Source: Barnesiella sp. WM24
Lineage (GTDB): Bacteria > Bacteroidota > Bacteroidia > Bacteroidales > Muribaculaceae
Reading direction: 5' to 3'
NCBI RefSeq assembly: GCF_004570975.1
Contig: NZ_SPPC01000002.1
Location: 248,001 to 312,000, forward strand
Length of the DNA: 64,000 nucleotides
A program made the position numbers and the translations under genes. Below the pieces are notes generated by a model. It did not search any database. It worked only from the letters and a program-made list of their open reading frames with translations, and was not told where the DNA came from. The stretch's first letter is position 1. The number at the start of each line of letters is the position of its first letter. Positions 34,549 to 43,776 of the stretch are shown here, piece after piece.

Positions 34549-36228
34549 TTATTTATACAATTCTTCAACCGATACCTCACGGGCTCCAAACTCGTAAGCC
34601 ACAGGCGCTTCCTTGAGCTTGGGGTTACGTCCGGCGTCTACATCGGAAACAGGAAGAGTAAGACGAGCCACTGTAGCCTGGTCTACGTCGGTAGCGTCGG
34701 CGGTCTTTTCATACTGGCACTCCTCTTCTTCGTTCCACTCGTAGCTTGCGTTACGGTCCTGATGGTTAAGGTAAGTCACCACCTCCGACTCCATATAGTA
34801 GGAACGGCGAAGCAAGTCATACCAGTACTGACCCTCAAACGCGAGCTCGATACGGCGCTCGTAGTGGATAGCGTCATAGTCGATGCGGCTCAGCGAGGGC
34901 ATGCCGGCGCGAGTGCGCACCTTGTTGAAATATTCAAGGGCTGTAGCGTCGGTTGTTGAAGCGTTGTTGCCAAGAATAGCCTCGGCAAGATTCAGATACA
35001 CTTCGGCAAGACGCAGCATGTAAGTGTTGACACCCGATGACTGCTGATAGCTCTGACCGTTGTCGTCAAGCTTTCCTATCACGTGCTTCTTTACGTTACA
35101 TTTCTTCGCATAGTCGCTTTCAGTGACGTTATAGGTATAACCGCCGTTTTCGACATTCAGGTCAGGGTAATACTCCCCTACTGTGGCGATGGTGTGATGA
35201 CGGCGTATGCGGTCCTGCTTGTCGTAGGCGCGTACAAGGTCAAATGAAGCATAGGTGGCATTGCCCCAGTTTACCTCACATACCATTGTAGACCATCCGA
35301 AAAATGCAGAGATGGCATTGTTACAGCCCCAGCCGATAGCTCCGGTAGAGCCTTGCAGCCACTGTAGCTGGAAAAGCGACTCCTTATTGTTGTTCCATGT
35401 CTTGACAGCGAAAAGGTCACCGTAGTTTTCCATCAGTTCTGCCGGGCCTTCAATACACTTGAGCGCAGCCTTGCGGGCGAGGTCAAGGTAATAGGTGTTT
35501 CTGACTCCGCGGTTATGGTCTTCAGCGATATTGGTGCCGTCATAGGCGCCATCAGTAGTCAATCCTGCCATTGAAAGATAGACACGTGAAAGAAGACCAA
35601 ACGCGCTGTATCGTGTCACACGTCCTGCCTGAGATGCCTGAGGCGCAAGATTGGCAGCAGCATACTCAAGGTCGCGGATTGCAAATTCCATAACATCGGT
35701 CACGCGATGAGCGGGAAGCACGGGATTTGCGGCAGCATCGGTAGTATTGGTATATATGATTGCCTTATTCCAGAGCGAGCCGATGTACCAGTAAGCGAGT
35801 CCGCGCATGAAACGCGCCTCAGCCATTCCTTGAATCTTTGCCGCCTCTGACGCACCGGGACCCGAATTAAGGATACGGTTCACGACATTATTGGACTGCG
35901 CCACTACTGAATAGAAGGCATTCCATGAGTCTTCAAGACCCGGAGAGAGTGACGTTTCAGTAAAGTTGGTATAAGGATATATATAGTCCGACCAACGCGC
36001 GGTGATATTGTTGGAACGTCCGTCGCCCATGCTGTAATAAGCCTTCTCGTTGAAACTGTTCCACACATAATTATATAGAGGCGATGTAGTCGCAAGCACA
36101 GCGCCGTCATTGTCGATAAAGGAGCCGTCACTACCTTGGGTAGTGTTCTGCTGAGTCAGGAAGTCATCGCACGAAGTAAGAGCGAGACAGCCGGCAAAGA
36201 GAGTGGCAAATAATATTTTAGTTTTCAT
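34549..36228 (-). CDS. SusD/RagB family nutrient-binding outer membrane lipoprotein
   Basis: A 559-residue protein with lipobox LTSC (modified Cys20) followed by DDFLTQQNTTQ. Typical SusD features are the N-terminal helical TPR region, MAEARFMRGLAYWYIGSLW, YLNLAEAI followed by an ALEYFNKVRTRAG segment, and RRIELAFEGQYWYDLLR near the C-terminus. SusD lids cap the SusC channel on the cell surface and bind the glycan. It follows susC by 20 bp. The xylan ligand is inferred from the neighbouring enzymes. Confidence 0.95.
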   Translation of the reverse strand: MKTKILFATLFAGCLALTSCDDFLTQQNTTQGSDGSFIDNDGAVLATTSPLYNYVWNSFNEKAYYSMGDGRSNNITARWSDYIYPYTNFTETSLSPGLEDSWNAFYSVVAQSNNVVNRILNSGPGASEAAKIQGMAEARFMRGLAYWYIGSLWNKAIIYTNTTDAAANPVLPAHRVTDVMEFAIRDLEYAAANLAPQASQAGRVTRYSAFGLLSRVYLSMAGLTTDGAYDGTNIAEDHNRGVRNTYYLDLARKAALKCIEGPAELMENYGDLFAVKTWNNNKESLFQLQWLQGSTGAIGWGCNNAISAFFGWSTMVCEVNWGNATYASFDLVRAYDKQDRIRRHHTIATVGEYYPDLNVENGGYTYNVTESDYAKKCNVKKHVIGKLDDNGQSYQQSSGVNTYMLRLAEVYLNLAEAILGNNASTTDATALEYFNKVRTRAGMPSLSRIDYDAIHYERRIELAFEGQYWYDLLRRSYYMESEVVTYLNHQDRNASYEWNEEEECQYEKTADATDVDQATVARLTLPVSDVDAGRNPKLKEAPVAYEFGAREVSVEELYK

Positions 36229-36248
36229 TGTTATCGGTTGTGTTAAGG

Positions 36249-39200
36249 TTAGAATGAAACATTGAGACCGAAGGTGTAGATACGCGGCGACGGATAGCGG
36301 CCGTAATCAACGCCTGTCATAAGAGCGTCACCATACATTGCGCCAACCTCGGGGTCAAGACCTTTATATTTGCTCCATGTATATACATTCTGTGCGCTGA
36401 AATATACACGCAGATTTTGGAGATAGATCTTGCGCATCCAGTTGCGGGGGAATGTATAGCCGATCGAGATGTTCTGCAGGCGGATGTAAGAGGCATCCTC
36501 TACAAGAAGGTCGCTGACGCGGGTATAGTTGGCGTTGGCGTCGGTGCGCTGCAGTGCCGGCATTGTAGTTGAACCGGGGTTAACCACATGCAGGTTACGG
36601 AAGTCATCGGCGGGAAGGTTGGGGTCTATTACATCAACCTTTGCGTAGTTGAGTGAAGAGCGCAGGATATTGGAGTTCTGTCGCGGATCCTCGATACGCA
36701 TACGGGTAAGGTTGAGCGCGTCATTACCGTAAGAACCGGAGAAGAAGATGTTCAGGTCAATGCCTTTCCATGTAAATGTATTGCCGAAGCCCCATGTGAA
36801 TTTAGGCTCGGGATTACCGATAAATGTACAGTCGCTGCTGTCGATCACACCGTCACCGTTGATATCCTCATAGATATAGTCGCCAATCCAGGTCGAGCTC
36901 TGTGAAATGGTGTTACCGGAAGGGATAGCAACCTGCTGGATGTTGCCTGCCGCATCATGGTAGTAGAAATCCTCAGGCTTGTCAAAACGGCCTATCACCT
37001 TATATCCCCAGAATTGACCGATAGGCTCGCCTACGACGGTCTTGGTGACGATATAGTTGGTTGAAGAGGGCTGATAGCTCTTCTCGATAGATGAATTGGC
37101 TGTGTCGAGCGACTTAACCTTGTTGCGGTTAAGGGAGAACACTACGTTTGATGTCCACTGGAAATCGCGGGTCACGATATTGGTTGTGTTAAGGGTAAGC
37201 TCTATACCTTTGTTCTCGATTGAGCCGACATTACCCCAAGGATTGTTTGCCGCGCCATGACCTCCTGAACCAAGGAATGAAGGCAACGGGAGCTGGAGAA
37301 GAAGATTGTCGGTCTTTTTGTAGTAGACGTCGGCGATAAATTCGATACGGTTCTGGAGCAGACCCAAGTCAAGACCTATATTGTAAGAAGAGGTAGTCTC
37401 CCAGGTAAGGTCGGGATTGGCAGTGTTGCCGGTGAGCACACCTACACCCCAGGGGGTAGTCTTGTTGGCAAGGAGAGCCATGTAAGCATAGTCGGTTACG
37501 TTCTGGTTACCGGTCTTACCCCAGCCTGCACGCAATTTCAGCGAATTAATCTCGTCAACATCACGGAGGAAATTTTCCTGTGACACACGCCATGCAAGAG
37601 CGACAGCCGGGAACCAACCCCACTTGTGACCTTTCGCAAACTTGGACGAACCGTCACGACGGATAGTTGCCGTCAAAAGATAACGCTCGTCAAAAGAGTA
37701 AAACGCGCGACCGAAGAATGACGCGATTGAATTGATGTTGCGCGAACCGGTACTGGTTGACTTGGAGATGTCACCGGCGCTAAGGTCGGGTGTACTGTTG
37801 GAGAGGAATCCGGTAGTGGCTCCTACCTGATTTTCCCAATAGCTCTTTGACATTTCCTGACCAAGCATTACATTGACATTATGCTTGCGGGCAAATGTGT
37901 TATTGTAAGTAAGGATGTTACGCCACGACCAATATTTAGTATCGGTCTTTGTCCAACGCGATGTGCGCTGATCCTGAGTCTTGATACCAAACTGATAGTC
38001 AGGTTCGTAGAAATAATACTTATTCAAGTTGTAATCACCTGAAAGCTCGGTGCGTAGAGTCAGCCCCTTGTAAAGTGTGGCTTCAAGGAAAGCGTTCAGG
38101 CGGAAGTTGAGTTTCTTGTTTTTGTTGGTGATGATTGACGCAAGACCTACAGGATTGTCAGGCATCCACACATCATCGGGTCCGTCAAATGAACCGTCGG
38201 GGGCGGTCACTGCTACAGTAGGTTGCTGAATAAGCGCGCTGATGATAGTATTGTTGTCAGTGCCCACCTGCTGCTTTGAGTCGGTAAGCGAGAAGTTTAC
38301 TCCACCTCTCAGCCAGCTCTTTATCTGGGTTTCCAGATTAGAGCGGAGTGTGTAACGCTTGAAGCCCGAGCCAAGAGCGATACCGTCCTGGTCGAGATAG
38401 CCTCCGGAGAAAGCCCAGGTTGTGCGTTCGTTACCACCGGTGACCGACACGTTATGGTTCATCATGAATGCCTTGCGGAAAAGTTCATCCTGCCAGTCGG
38501 TACCCTCGCCAAGAAGCTCCGGGCGTATGAAAGCGTTGTTCTTGTCAACAGAGCTCAGATAATCGGCACGGAAATTATGATGCTCGGCATATTCGCGAAG
38601 GTTGAGCATGTCATACTTCTTCGGCATCTCCTGCCATCCAAGATAAACATCGTAAGTGACGGTAGCCTCACCTGCCTTTCCTCGCTTGGTGGTGATCATG
38701 ATGACACCGTTGCTCGCGCGCGAACCATATATAGCCGTAGCCGAAGCATCCTTTAATACGTCCATTGACACGATGTCTGACGGGTTGATTGATGCAAGCG
38801 GGTTAGAGCTCTCGTCATCAGTAGCGGAATCAATCACCACGCCGTCGATAACAAAGATAGGCTGATTGGTGGCATTCAGTGAATTGATACCGCGGATACG
38901 GATTGAGGTCGAAGCACCCGGAGTTCCGGAGTTTGCCTGAATCTGCACACCGGCAGCACGTCCCTGCAACACCTGGTCGATACTGGTAGAAATTGACTTC
39001 TTGACCGCATCCTCTCCTACAGAGACTACCGATCCGGTAAGGTCGCTACGCTTCATCTGACCGTAACCGACTACAACCACTTCATCAAGAACGGCTGAAT
39101 TTTCCTGCATTGTAACATTAATTACATTGCGTCCGTTGACTTCGATGTTCTGCGTGTTGTAGCCCACGTAAGAAACTGTGATGGTAGCCTTGGGCGATAC

Positions 39201-39404
39201 ACTTAAAGTGTAATTACCATCAATGTCAGTCGATGTACCGTTGGAAGTACCTTTTTGCTGAACGGTTGCCCCGATCAAAGGTTCTCCCAACTCATCGACT
39301 ACTGTACCCGAGACTGTGATTGTCTGGGAAAATGCCCATAGCGGCGACATAATGCATATCAGCATTGCCGCTATGAATTTCAGATTAAACTCTGTGCATT
39401 TCAT
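36249..39404 (-). CDS. SusC/RagA family TonB-dependent outer membrane transporter
   Basis: A 1051-residue protein with a signal peptide ending near LWAFSQ. A carboxypeptidase-D-like regulatory domain lies at about 29-105 (VSGTVVDELGEPLIGATV). The TonB-box-like DEVVVVGYG motif is at 107-115, followed by the plug (VLQGRAAGVQIQANSGTPGA, RIRGINSL), a long barrel and the C-terminal strand YTFGLNVSF. It imports oligosaccharides into the periplasm using TonB energy. It is the first gene of the locus, divergent from the HTCS gene, with an unusual G-free leader. Confidence 0.96.
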   Translation of the reverse strand: MKCTEFNLKFIAAMLICIMSPLWAFSQTITVSGTVVDELGEPLIGATVQQKGTSNGTSTDIDGNYTLSVSPKATITVSYVGYNTQNIEVNGRNVINVTMQENSAVLDEVVVVGYGQMKRSDLTGSVVSVGEDAVKKSISTSIDQVLQGRAAGVQIQANSGTPGASTSIRIRGINSLNATNQPIFVIDGVVIDSATDDESSNPLASINPSDIVSMDVLKDASATAIYGSRASNGVIMITTKRGKAGEATVTYDVYLGWQEMPKKYDMLNLREYAEHHNFRADYLSSVDKNNAFIRPELLGEGTDWQDELFRKAFMMNHNVSVTGGNERTTWAFSGGYLDQDGIALGSGFKRYTLRSNLETQIKSWLRGGVNFSLTDSKQQVGTDNNTIISALIQQPTVAVTAPDGSFDGPDDVWMPDNPVGLASIITNKNKKLNFRLNAFLEATLYKGLTLRTELSGDYNLNKYYFYEPDYQFGIKTQDQRTSRWTKTDTKYWSWRNILTYNNTFARKHNVNVMLGQEMSKSYWENQVGATTGFLSNSTPDLSAGDISKSTSTGSRNINSIASFFGRAFYSFDERYLLTATIRRDGSSKFAKGHKWGWFPAVALAWRVSQENFLRDVDEINSLKLRAGWGKTGNQNVTDYAYMALLANKTTPWGVGVLTGNTANPDLTWETTSSYNIGLDLGLLQNRIEFIADVYYKKTDNLLLQLPLPSFLGSGGHGAANNPWGNVGSIENKGIELTLNTTNIVTRDFQWTSNVVFSLNRNKVKSLDTANSSIEKSYQPSSTNYIVTKTVVGEPIGQFWGYKVIGRFDKPEDFYYHDAAGNIQQVAIPSGNTISQSSTWIGDYIYEDINGDGVIDSSDCTFIGNPEPKFTWGFGNTFTWKGIDLNIFFSGSYGNDALNLTRMRIEDPRQNSNILRSSLNYAKVDVIDPNLPADDFRNLHVVNPGSTTMPALQRTDANANYTRVSDLLVEDASYIRLQNISIGYTFPRNWMRKIYLQNLRVYFSAQNVYTWSKYKGLDPEVGAMYGDALMTGVDYGRYPSPRIYTFGLNVSF

Positions 39405-39460
39405 GAAAATAATTTTTAGTTTTTGGGAATAGTTAAAGTTCTCGATTGGTTTGATTTTCC

Positions 39461-39559
39461 GGTAATAGTTTTTTGGGGTTGAGTTAATTTTTTAATAAAA
39501 ATGGGTTAATATTTTTTGTGATATTAGTTGGGTTTAAAAAGGTTGATAAATTGATTGAT
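39461..39559 (-). other. G-free 5' leader of the susC transcript
   Basis: The plus strand has no C in these 99 bases, so the minus-strand RNA has no G. The stretch begins almost exactly at the expected transcription start and ends about 56 nt before the susC ATG. Such RNA can form almost no G-C or G-U pairs within itself and should stay single-stranded. Confidence 0.75.
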
Positions 39560-39566
39560 CTTGTTG

Positions 39567-39600
39567 CAAATTTAATCTTTTTATACATTATACCATCAAT
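39567..39600 (-). promoter_or_regulatory. Probable susC promoter
   Basis: On the minus strand TAAATTTG (39567-39574) fits the -7 consensus, with ATTG (39597-39600) 22 nt upstream as a weak -33. The leader to the susC ATG would be about 155 nt. Confidence 0.6.
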
Positions 39601-39643
39601 TTTCACGTAACAATTATACCTTTTTATGCAACACAAATGTCAT

Positions 39644-39670
39644 TTACGTTACATAAATCATCGATTACGT
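39644..39670. promoter_or_regulatory. Candidate HTCS operator: 21-bp spaced TTACGT repeats
   Basis: TTACGTTACAT (39644) and TTACGTACCAT (39665) are direct repeats with a 21-bp period, two helical turns, as expected for an AraC-type dimer. A reversed related element CACGTAACA lies at 39604-39612. They lie upstream of both divergent promoters. Confidence 0.45.
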
Positions 39671-39674
39671 ACCA

Positions 39675-39694
39675 TTTATGTTATATAACATAAA
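39675..39694. repeat. 20-bp perfect palindrome upstream of the HTCS gene
   Basis: TTTATGTTATATAACATAAA is its own reverse complement. It lies about 30 bp upstream of the HTCS -7 box and 4 bp from the second TTACGT repeat, and may be a further binding site. Confidence 0.55.
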
Positions 39695-39724
39695 ATTTAT
39701 CTTTTCTCCACGTTCCATTTTACT

Positions 39725-39732
39725 TATTTTTG
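39725..39732 (+). promoter_or_regulatory. -7 box of the HTCS gene
   Basis: TATTTTTG at 39725-39732 matches TAnnTTTG. It ends 15 nt before the ATG at 39748, so the leader is very short. A TTG at 39730 in the same frame overlaps the box and is rejected as a start. Confidence 0.6.
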
Positions 39733-39747
39733 CACAAAACCAAAGCC

Positions 39748-42700
39748 ATGAACCCAAAGCGTCTATTTATCACCCAACTCCTAATTATTTTAACACTTTC
39801 CGTGTCATCACAGCAGACTAAGTTCTTCTCGTCAGACGGAAACCTGTCAAGCTGCCTTGTCAACAAGATATATCAAGACAGCAAGGGATTCATATGGATT
39901 GCCACGGAATACGGGTTGAACCGATTTGACGGCACAAGATTTGTAACATATAAAAATGTGGCGGGCGACAGCACGTCGCTATGTGACAACTATGTGCGCA
40001 CCATCCTGGAAAACCGGAACGGGAAAATGCTTGTCGGGACACTGAAGGGGCTCATGGAATGGGACCGGGCGAGCGAGTCGTTCCGCCGGATACCGATTTA
40101 TCTAAAAGAATCAATAATCACCCCACACGTGACGGATATTATCGAATTATCCAATGGCGACATCTGGATATGCACCGCCGGATATGGTATATTCCTATAT
40201 AATCCCGTCTCCGACAGCATCTCACGGCTCGACATGCTGTCAGAGGCCGTCGGGAGTGAGTTTATCAGCTGTATCTATGAGGATTCGAGCCACGCTGTAT
40301 GGATCGGCACCGAAAACAAAGGTGCCTGCCGCTACTACCCGGCAGGCGGCAAGGCAAGGTGTTTCAGTTCGCCCGAGCTTGCAGGCGATAAAATCACCTC
40401 AATTCTCGAAGGGGAAGGAGGCATGATATTCATAGGCTCGCTTGACGGAGGAGTGGACCGCTTTGATAAAGGCACGTCGACGATAACACATCTCACTTAT
40501 AAAGGGGAAAAACTGTCGGTCAAGTCACTCGGCAAGTATAACTCCGAGTATTATGTCGGCACTGAAGGATATGGCGCCCGGCTTCTTACCGACAGGGCTA
40601 TAGAGGATATACCTCTCGGCTCGGCTCTTGCAGGATGCACCGACGGCAAAATCCACCAGATTGTCACTGACCGCGACGGCAATCTCTGGCTCGCTATGTT
40701 TCAGCGCGGAGTCGCCATGATAGCCGGACGCAGGTTTAACTTTGAGTATTGCGGCAGAAACACCATTCCCGGCAATCAGATTGGCAACGGCTGTGTAATG
40801 GCTCTATTTTCGGAGGAAAACCATCATGTATGGGTCAGCTGCGACAATGACGGGCTTTATGAACTTGACGAAAATTTTTCGCGTGTAAACTATATACCCT
40901 CATCATCCACAGTCCTGTGCATGTTTCGCGATTCAAAGCGAAGAAGATGGGCCGGCACATTCACATCAGGACTTGTAAGGATTACCGATTCAGGAGAGCT
41001 TATTCAGGTCAACCGGTTCCGCACATTTAAAATATACAGCATCGTGGAAGGGAAGGACGGCGACCTGTATCTCGGTACACTCGGAAACGGCCTGATAAGA
41101 TATAATCCTGAGTCTGATAAAGCGACATTCCTTTCCTTTAATCACGGCGCAGTGATGTACAGTAATATGCCTATGGACTGGATTAACCATCTATATATGG
41201 CGCCTGACGGAAAAATCTGGATTGCTCATTATGACGGGGTGAGCTGTTTTAATACATTCACTGACGGTTATCTTAGCTTTGGTGAAAGCTATAATGTGGT
41301 AAAGGGGAGCATCGGCTACGCCATAGCCAGCGACAGCAAAGGCAATATATGGTGTGGCACTTCCGACGGGCTTTACAGGTTTAATCCCGACGGCAGGTCG
41401 GTAAAGCACTTTACCACCGCCGACGGACTGCCAAACAATGTAATATGCGGTATCTGCGAGGATGAAGGCAGAAACATGTGGATAAGCACTTACCACGGCA
41501 TCACGAAGTATATCCCATCCGACAACCGCTTTGTCAATTTTGACAGCGGCGACGGGCTTCAGGGCAATGAATTCTCCCACGGTGCATTCTGCGAGGATTC
41601 GCGCGGCGTGATATACTTCGGCGGAACCAACGGCATAACAGCCTTTCATCCTTATGACATAAATGACAATCCGCGGGAATACCATCCGGTGATAACACGG
41701 TTTGACATATTCAATGCTCCTGTCAACACATCCACGCTGACATCTGACGGCAAGCCTATTCTTGACAGGGAACTCGGAGAGGCAGAATCCGTCAACCTGT
41801 CGTCGGCCGACAATACATTCAGCATATATTTCTCCACGCTTACATATGACAACCCTGACAAACTTGTGTATCAATACCGCATATATGAACACGGGAAAGA
41901 ATGGCTCACCACGGCTCCGGGGCAAAATCAGCTGACATTCAACAACATGCCTCCGGGAGAATATCTCTTTCAGGTGCGCGTCGCAGGTGATACATCGGAG
42001 AATGGCACACGGTCGCTAAAAATCATCGTAAACTCGCCGTGGTATCAGACATGGTGGGCAATAATGCTGTATGTCGTGACCGGATGCCTGATACTACTTG
42101 CCGCTATACATTACTTCAAGGCAAGAATCGCAAGCAACCGTGAACAGCTTGACAGGCAGCAGGCAGAACAGATAATCGAGGCAAAGCTCCAGTTTTTCAC
42201 AAATATCTCCCATGAGATACGCACCCCCATGACTCTAATAATAAACCCGCTTGAAAAACTGATTAACGACACCCACGATAACCGATTGCGCTCAACCTAC
42301 ATCATGATATACCGAAATGCCCAGCGCATACTGCGGCTTGTGAATCAGCTCATGGACATGAGGAAGCTTGAAAAGGGACAAATGAAGGTAAAAATGCGTG
42401 AAACCGACATTATAGGGTTTATAAACGAAGCGATACAGCCTTTTGAATATATCGCCCGTGAAAACGACATCTCAATGACGTTTCATCACGGCAGTGACTC
42501 ACTGCCGGTGTGGATTGACACCGACAATTTTGACAAGGTGTTGCTGAACATACTGTCCAATGCATTCAAGTACACACCGAAAGGCGGCTCAATCGACCTG
42601 ACGGTCGCTGAAAAGCATGACGCCACAGGCTTGCCTCCGTTTACAGAATATGCTGAAATATCCATCTCTGACAGCGGAATAGGCATAGACGCCGACAAGC

Positions 42701-43776
42701 TTGAACAGATATTTGACCGCTTTTATCGAATAGAAAACGAAATGACATCGACAAATCTCGGCACAGGCATAGGGCTTCACCTCTGCCGCTCGCTTGTTGT
42801 GCTTCACCACGGAACGATACACGCGCGTAACCATGTAGGGGAAAGCGGCTGTGAGTTTATCATCAGGCTGCCCCTCGGCTCGGCTCACCTGTCAATCGAT
42901 GAAATCGCTACCGACACCACCCACAAACCGATGAGAATGTTCTCAAATGAGCTTATGGACATGTCTCTGTATGAGCCTGAGGATACCGACGATGATGTCA
43001 AGTCAAAAAGCAACCGCACTGTGACAGTGATAGAAGATGATGCCGAGATACGCAACTATCTGCTGAAGGAACTGTCGGCAGACTACAAGGTAACGGCATT
43101 TGACAATGGCGAAGAAGCCCTTTCTGCTATACTCACCGACACTCCTGATATAATAATCAGCGATGTAATGATGCCCGGGATAAACGGTTATACTCTCTGC
43201 CGTAAAGTCAAGCAGAACGTGAACATAAACCACACTCCCGTGATACTTCTGTCGGCTAAAGCTGAAAACGAGGACCGCATGGAAGGTCTTGAGGCGGGTG
43301 CCGACGCCTATCTGACCAAACCGTTCAGCACCGAGGTGCTCCGAAGCACCATAACATCCCTGCTTGCCAACCGCCATCTACTGCGCGCCAAATTTTCGGG
43401 AATACAGGAGCAGGAAGACTCCGTAAAGAAAATAGTCATGAAGTCACAGGACGAGGTGCTTCTTAACCGCATCATGGATGTCATCAATGCCAACATATCC
43501 TCTCCCGATTTCAGCGTTGAGAAACTCGCCTCGGAAGTAGGGCTGAGCCGCGTACACCTCCATCGCAAGATGAAGGAATTAACCGACCTGTCGGCACGCG
43601 ACTTCATAAAATCTTTGCGCATGAAACAGGCGGCAAGGCTACTGAGAGAAAAGAAACTTAGTGTAGCCGAGGTAGCATATGCCACAGGATTTGCCAATCC
43701 GTCACACTTCTCTTCAGCCTTCAAAGAGATTTATGGCATGACTCCTTCCCGTTATAGCAGCGAGCAACGCGAATGA
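39748..43776 (+). CDS. Hybrid two-component system regulator of the xylan locus
   Basis: 1342 residues from the ATG at 39748. A signal peptide is followed by a large periplasmic sensor made of Reg_prop propeller repeats (for example FIWIATEYGLNRFDG, AVWIGTENKGACRY, IWCGTSDGLYRFN) and a Y_Y_Y domain before the membrane segment (about 769-790). Inside the cell come a histidine kinase (phospho-acceptor His822 in ISHEIRTPMTLI, ATP-binding lobe with SDSGIGID and GTGIGLHLC), a receiver domain (Asp1139 in IIISDVMMPG, Lys1191 in LTKPF) and a C-terminal AraC-type DNA-binding domain. HTCS proteins sense oligosaccharides in the periplasm and activate their PUL. Its adjacency predicts xylo-oligosaccharide sensing. 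Confidence 0.95.
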   Translation: MNPKRLFITQLLIILTLSVSSQQTKFFSSDGNLSSCLVNKIYQDSKGFIWIATEYGLNRFDGTRFVTYKNVAGDSTSLCDNYVRTILENRNGKMLVGTLKGLMEWDRASESFRRIPIYLKESIITPHVTDIIELSNGDIWICTAGYGIFLYNPVSDSISRLDMLSEAVGSEFISCIYEDSSHAVWIGTENKGACRYYPAGGKARCFSSPELAGDKITSILEGEGGMIFIGSLDGGVDRFDKGTSTITHLTYKGEKLSVKSLGKYNSEYYVGTEGYGARLLTDRAIEDIPLGSALAGCTDGKIHQIVTDRDGNLWLAMFQRGVAMIAGRRFNFEYCGRNTIPGNQIGNGCVMALFSEENHHVWVSCDNDGLYELDENFSRVNYIPSSSTVLCMFRDSKRRRWAGTFTSGLVRITDSGELIQVNRFRTFKIYSIVEGKDGDLYLGTLGNGLIRYNPESDKATFLSFNHGAVMYSNMPMDWINHLYMAPDGKIWIAHYDGVSCFNTFTDGYLSFGESYNVVKGSIGYAIASDSKGNIWCGTSDGLYRFNPDGRSVKHFTTADGLPNNVICGICEDEGRNMWISTYHGITKYIPSDNRFVNFDSGDGLQGNEFSHGAFCEDSRGVIYFGGTNGITAFHPYDINDNPREYHPVITRFDIFNAPVNTSTLTSDGKPILDRELGEAESVNLSSADNTFSIYFSTLTYDNPDKLVYQYRIYEHGKEWLTTAPGQNQLTFNNMPPGEYLFQVRVAGDTSENGTRSLKIIVNSPWYQTWWAIMLYVVTGCLILLAAIHYFKARIASNREQLDRQQAEQIIEAKLQFFTNISHEIRTPMTLIINPLEKLINDTHDNRLRSTYIMIYRNAQRILRLVNQLMDMRKLEKGQMKVKMRETDIIGFINEAIQPFEYIARENDISMTFHHGSDSLPVWIDTDNFDKVLLNILSNAFKYTPKGGSIDLTVAEKHDATGLPPFTEYAEISISDSGIGIDADKLEQIFDRFYRIENEMTSTNLGTGIGLHLCRSLVVLHHGTIHARNHVGESGCEFIIRLPLGSAHLSIDEIATDTTHKPMRMFSNELMDMSLYEPEDTDDDVKSKSNRTVTVIEDDAEIRNYLLKELSADYKVTAFDNGEEALSAILTDTPDIIISDVMMPGINGYTLCRKVKQNVNINHTPVILLSAKAENEDRMEGLEAGADAYLTKPFSTEVLRSTITSLLANRHLLRAKFSGIQEQEDSVKKIVMKSQDEVLLNRIMDVINANISSPDFSVEKLASEVGLSRVHLHRKMKELTDLSARDFIKSLRMKQAARLLREKKLSVAEVAYATGFANPSHFSSAFKEIYGMTPSRYSSEQRE

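Larger units (their letters stand above)
39405..39747. other. 343-bp intergenic region between susC and the HTCS gene
   Basis: The region is AT-rich and holds no gene. From left to right it contains the susC mRNA leader (C-free on the plus strand from 39461 to 39559), the susC promoter near 39567-39600, repeated TTACGT motifs (39644 and 39665, with a reversed copy near 39604), a 20-bp perfect palindrome at 39675-39694, and the HTCS promoter at 39725-39732. It is the obvious place for the HTCS regulator to bind. Confidence 0.8.

Noticed and set aside
41191-41925. Minus-strand open frame inside the HTCS gene
   Set aside because: It lies opposite the propeller repeats of the sensor, and the sequence is not protein-like.
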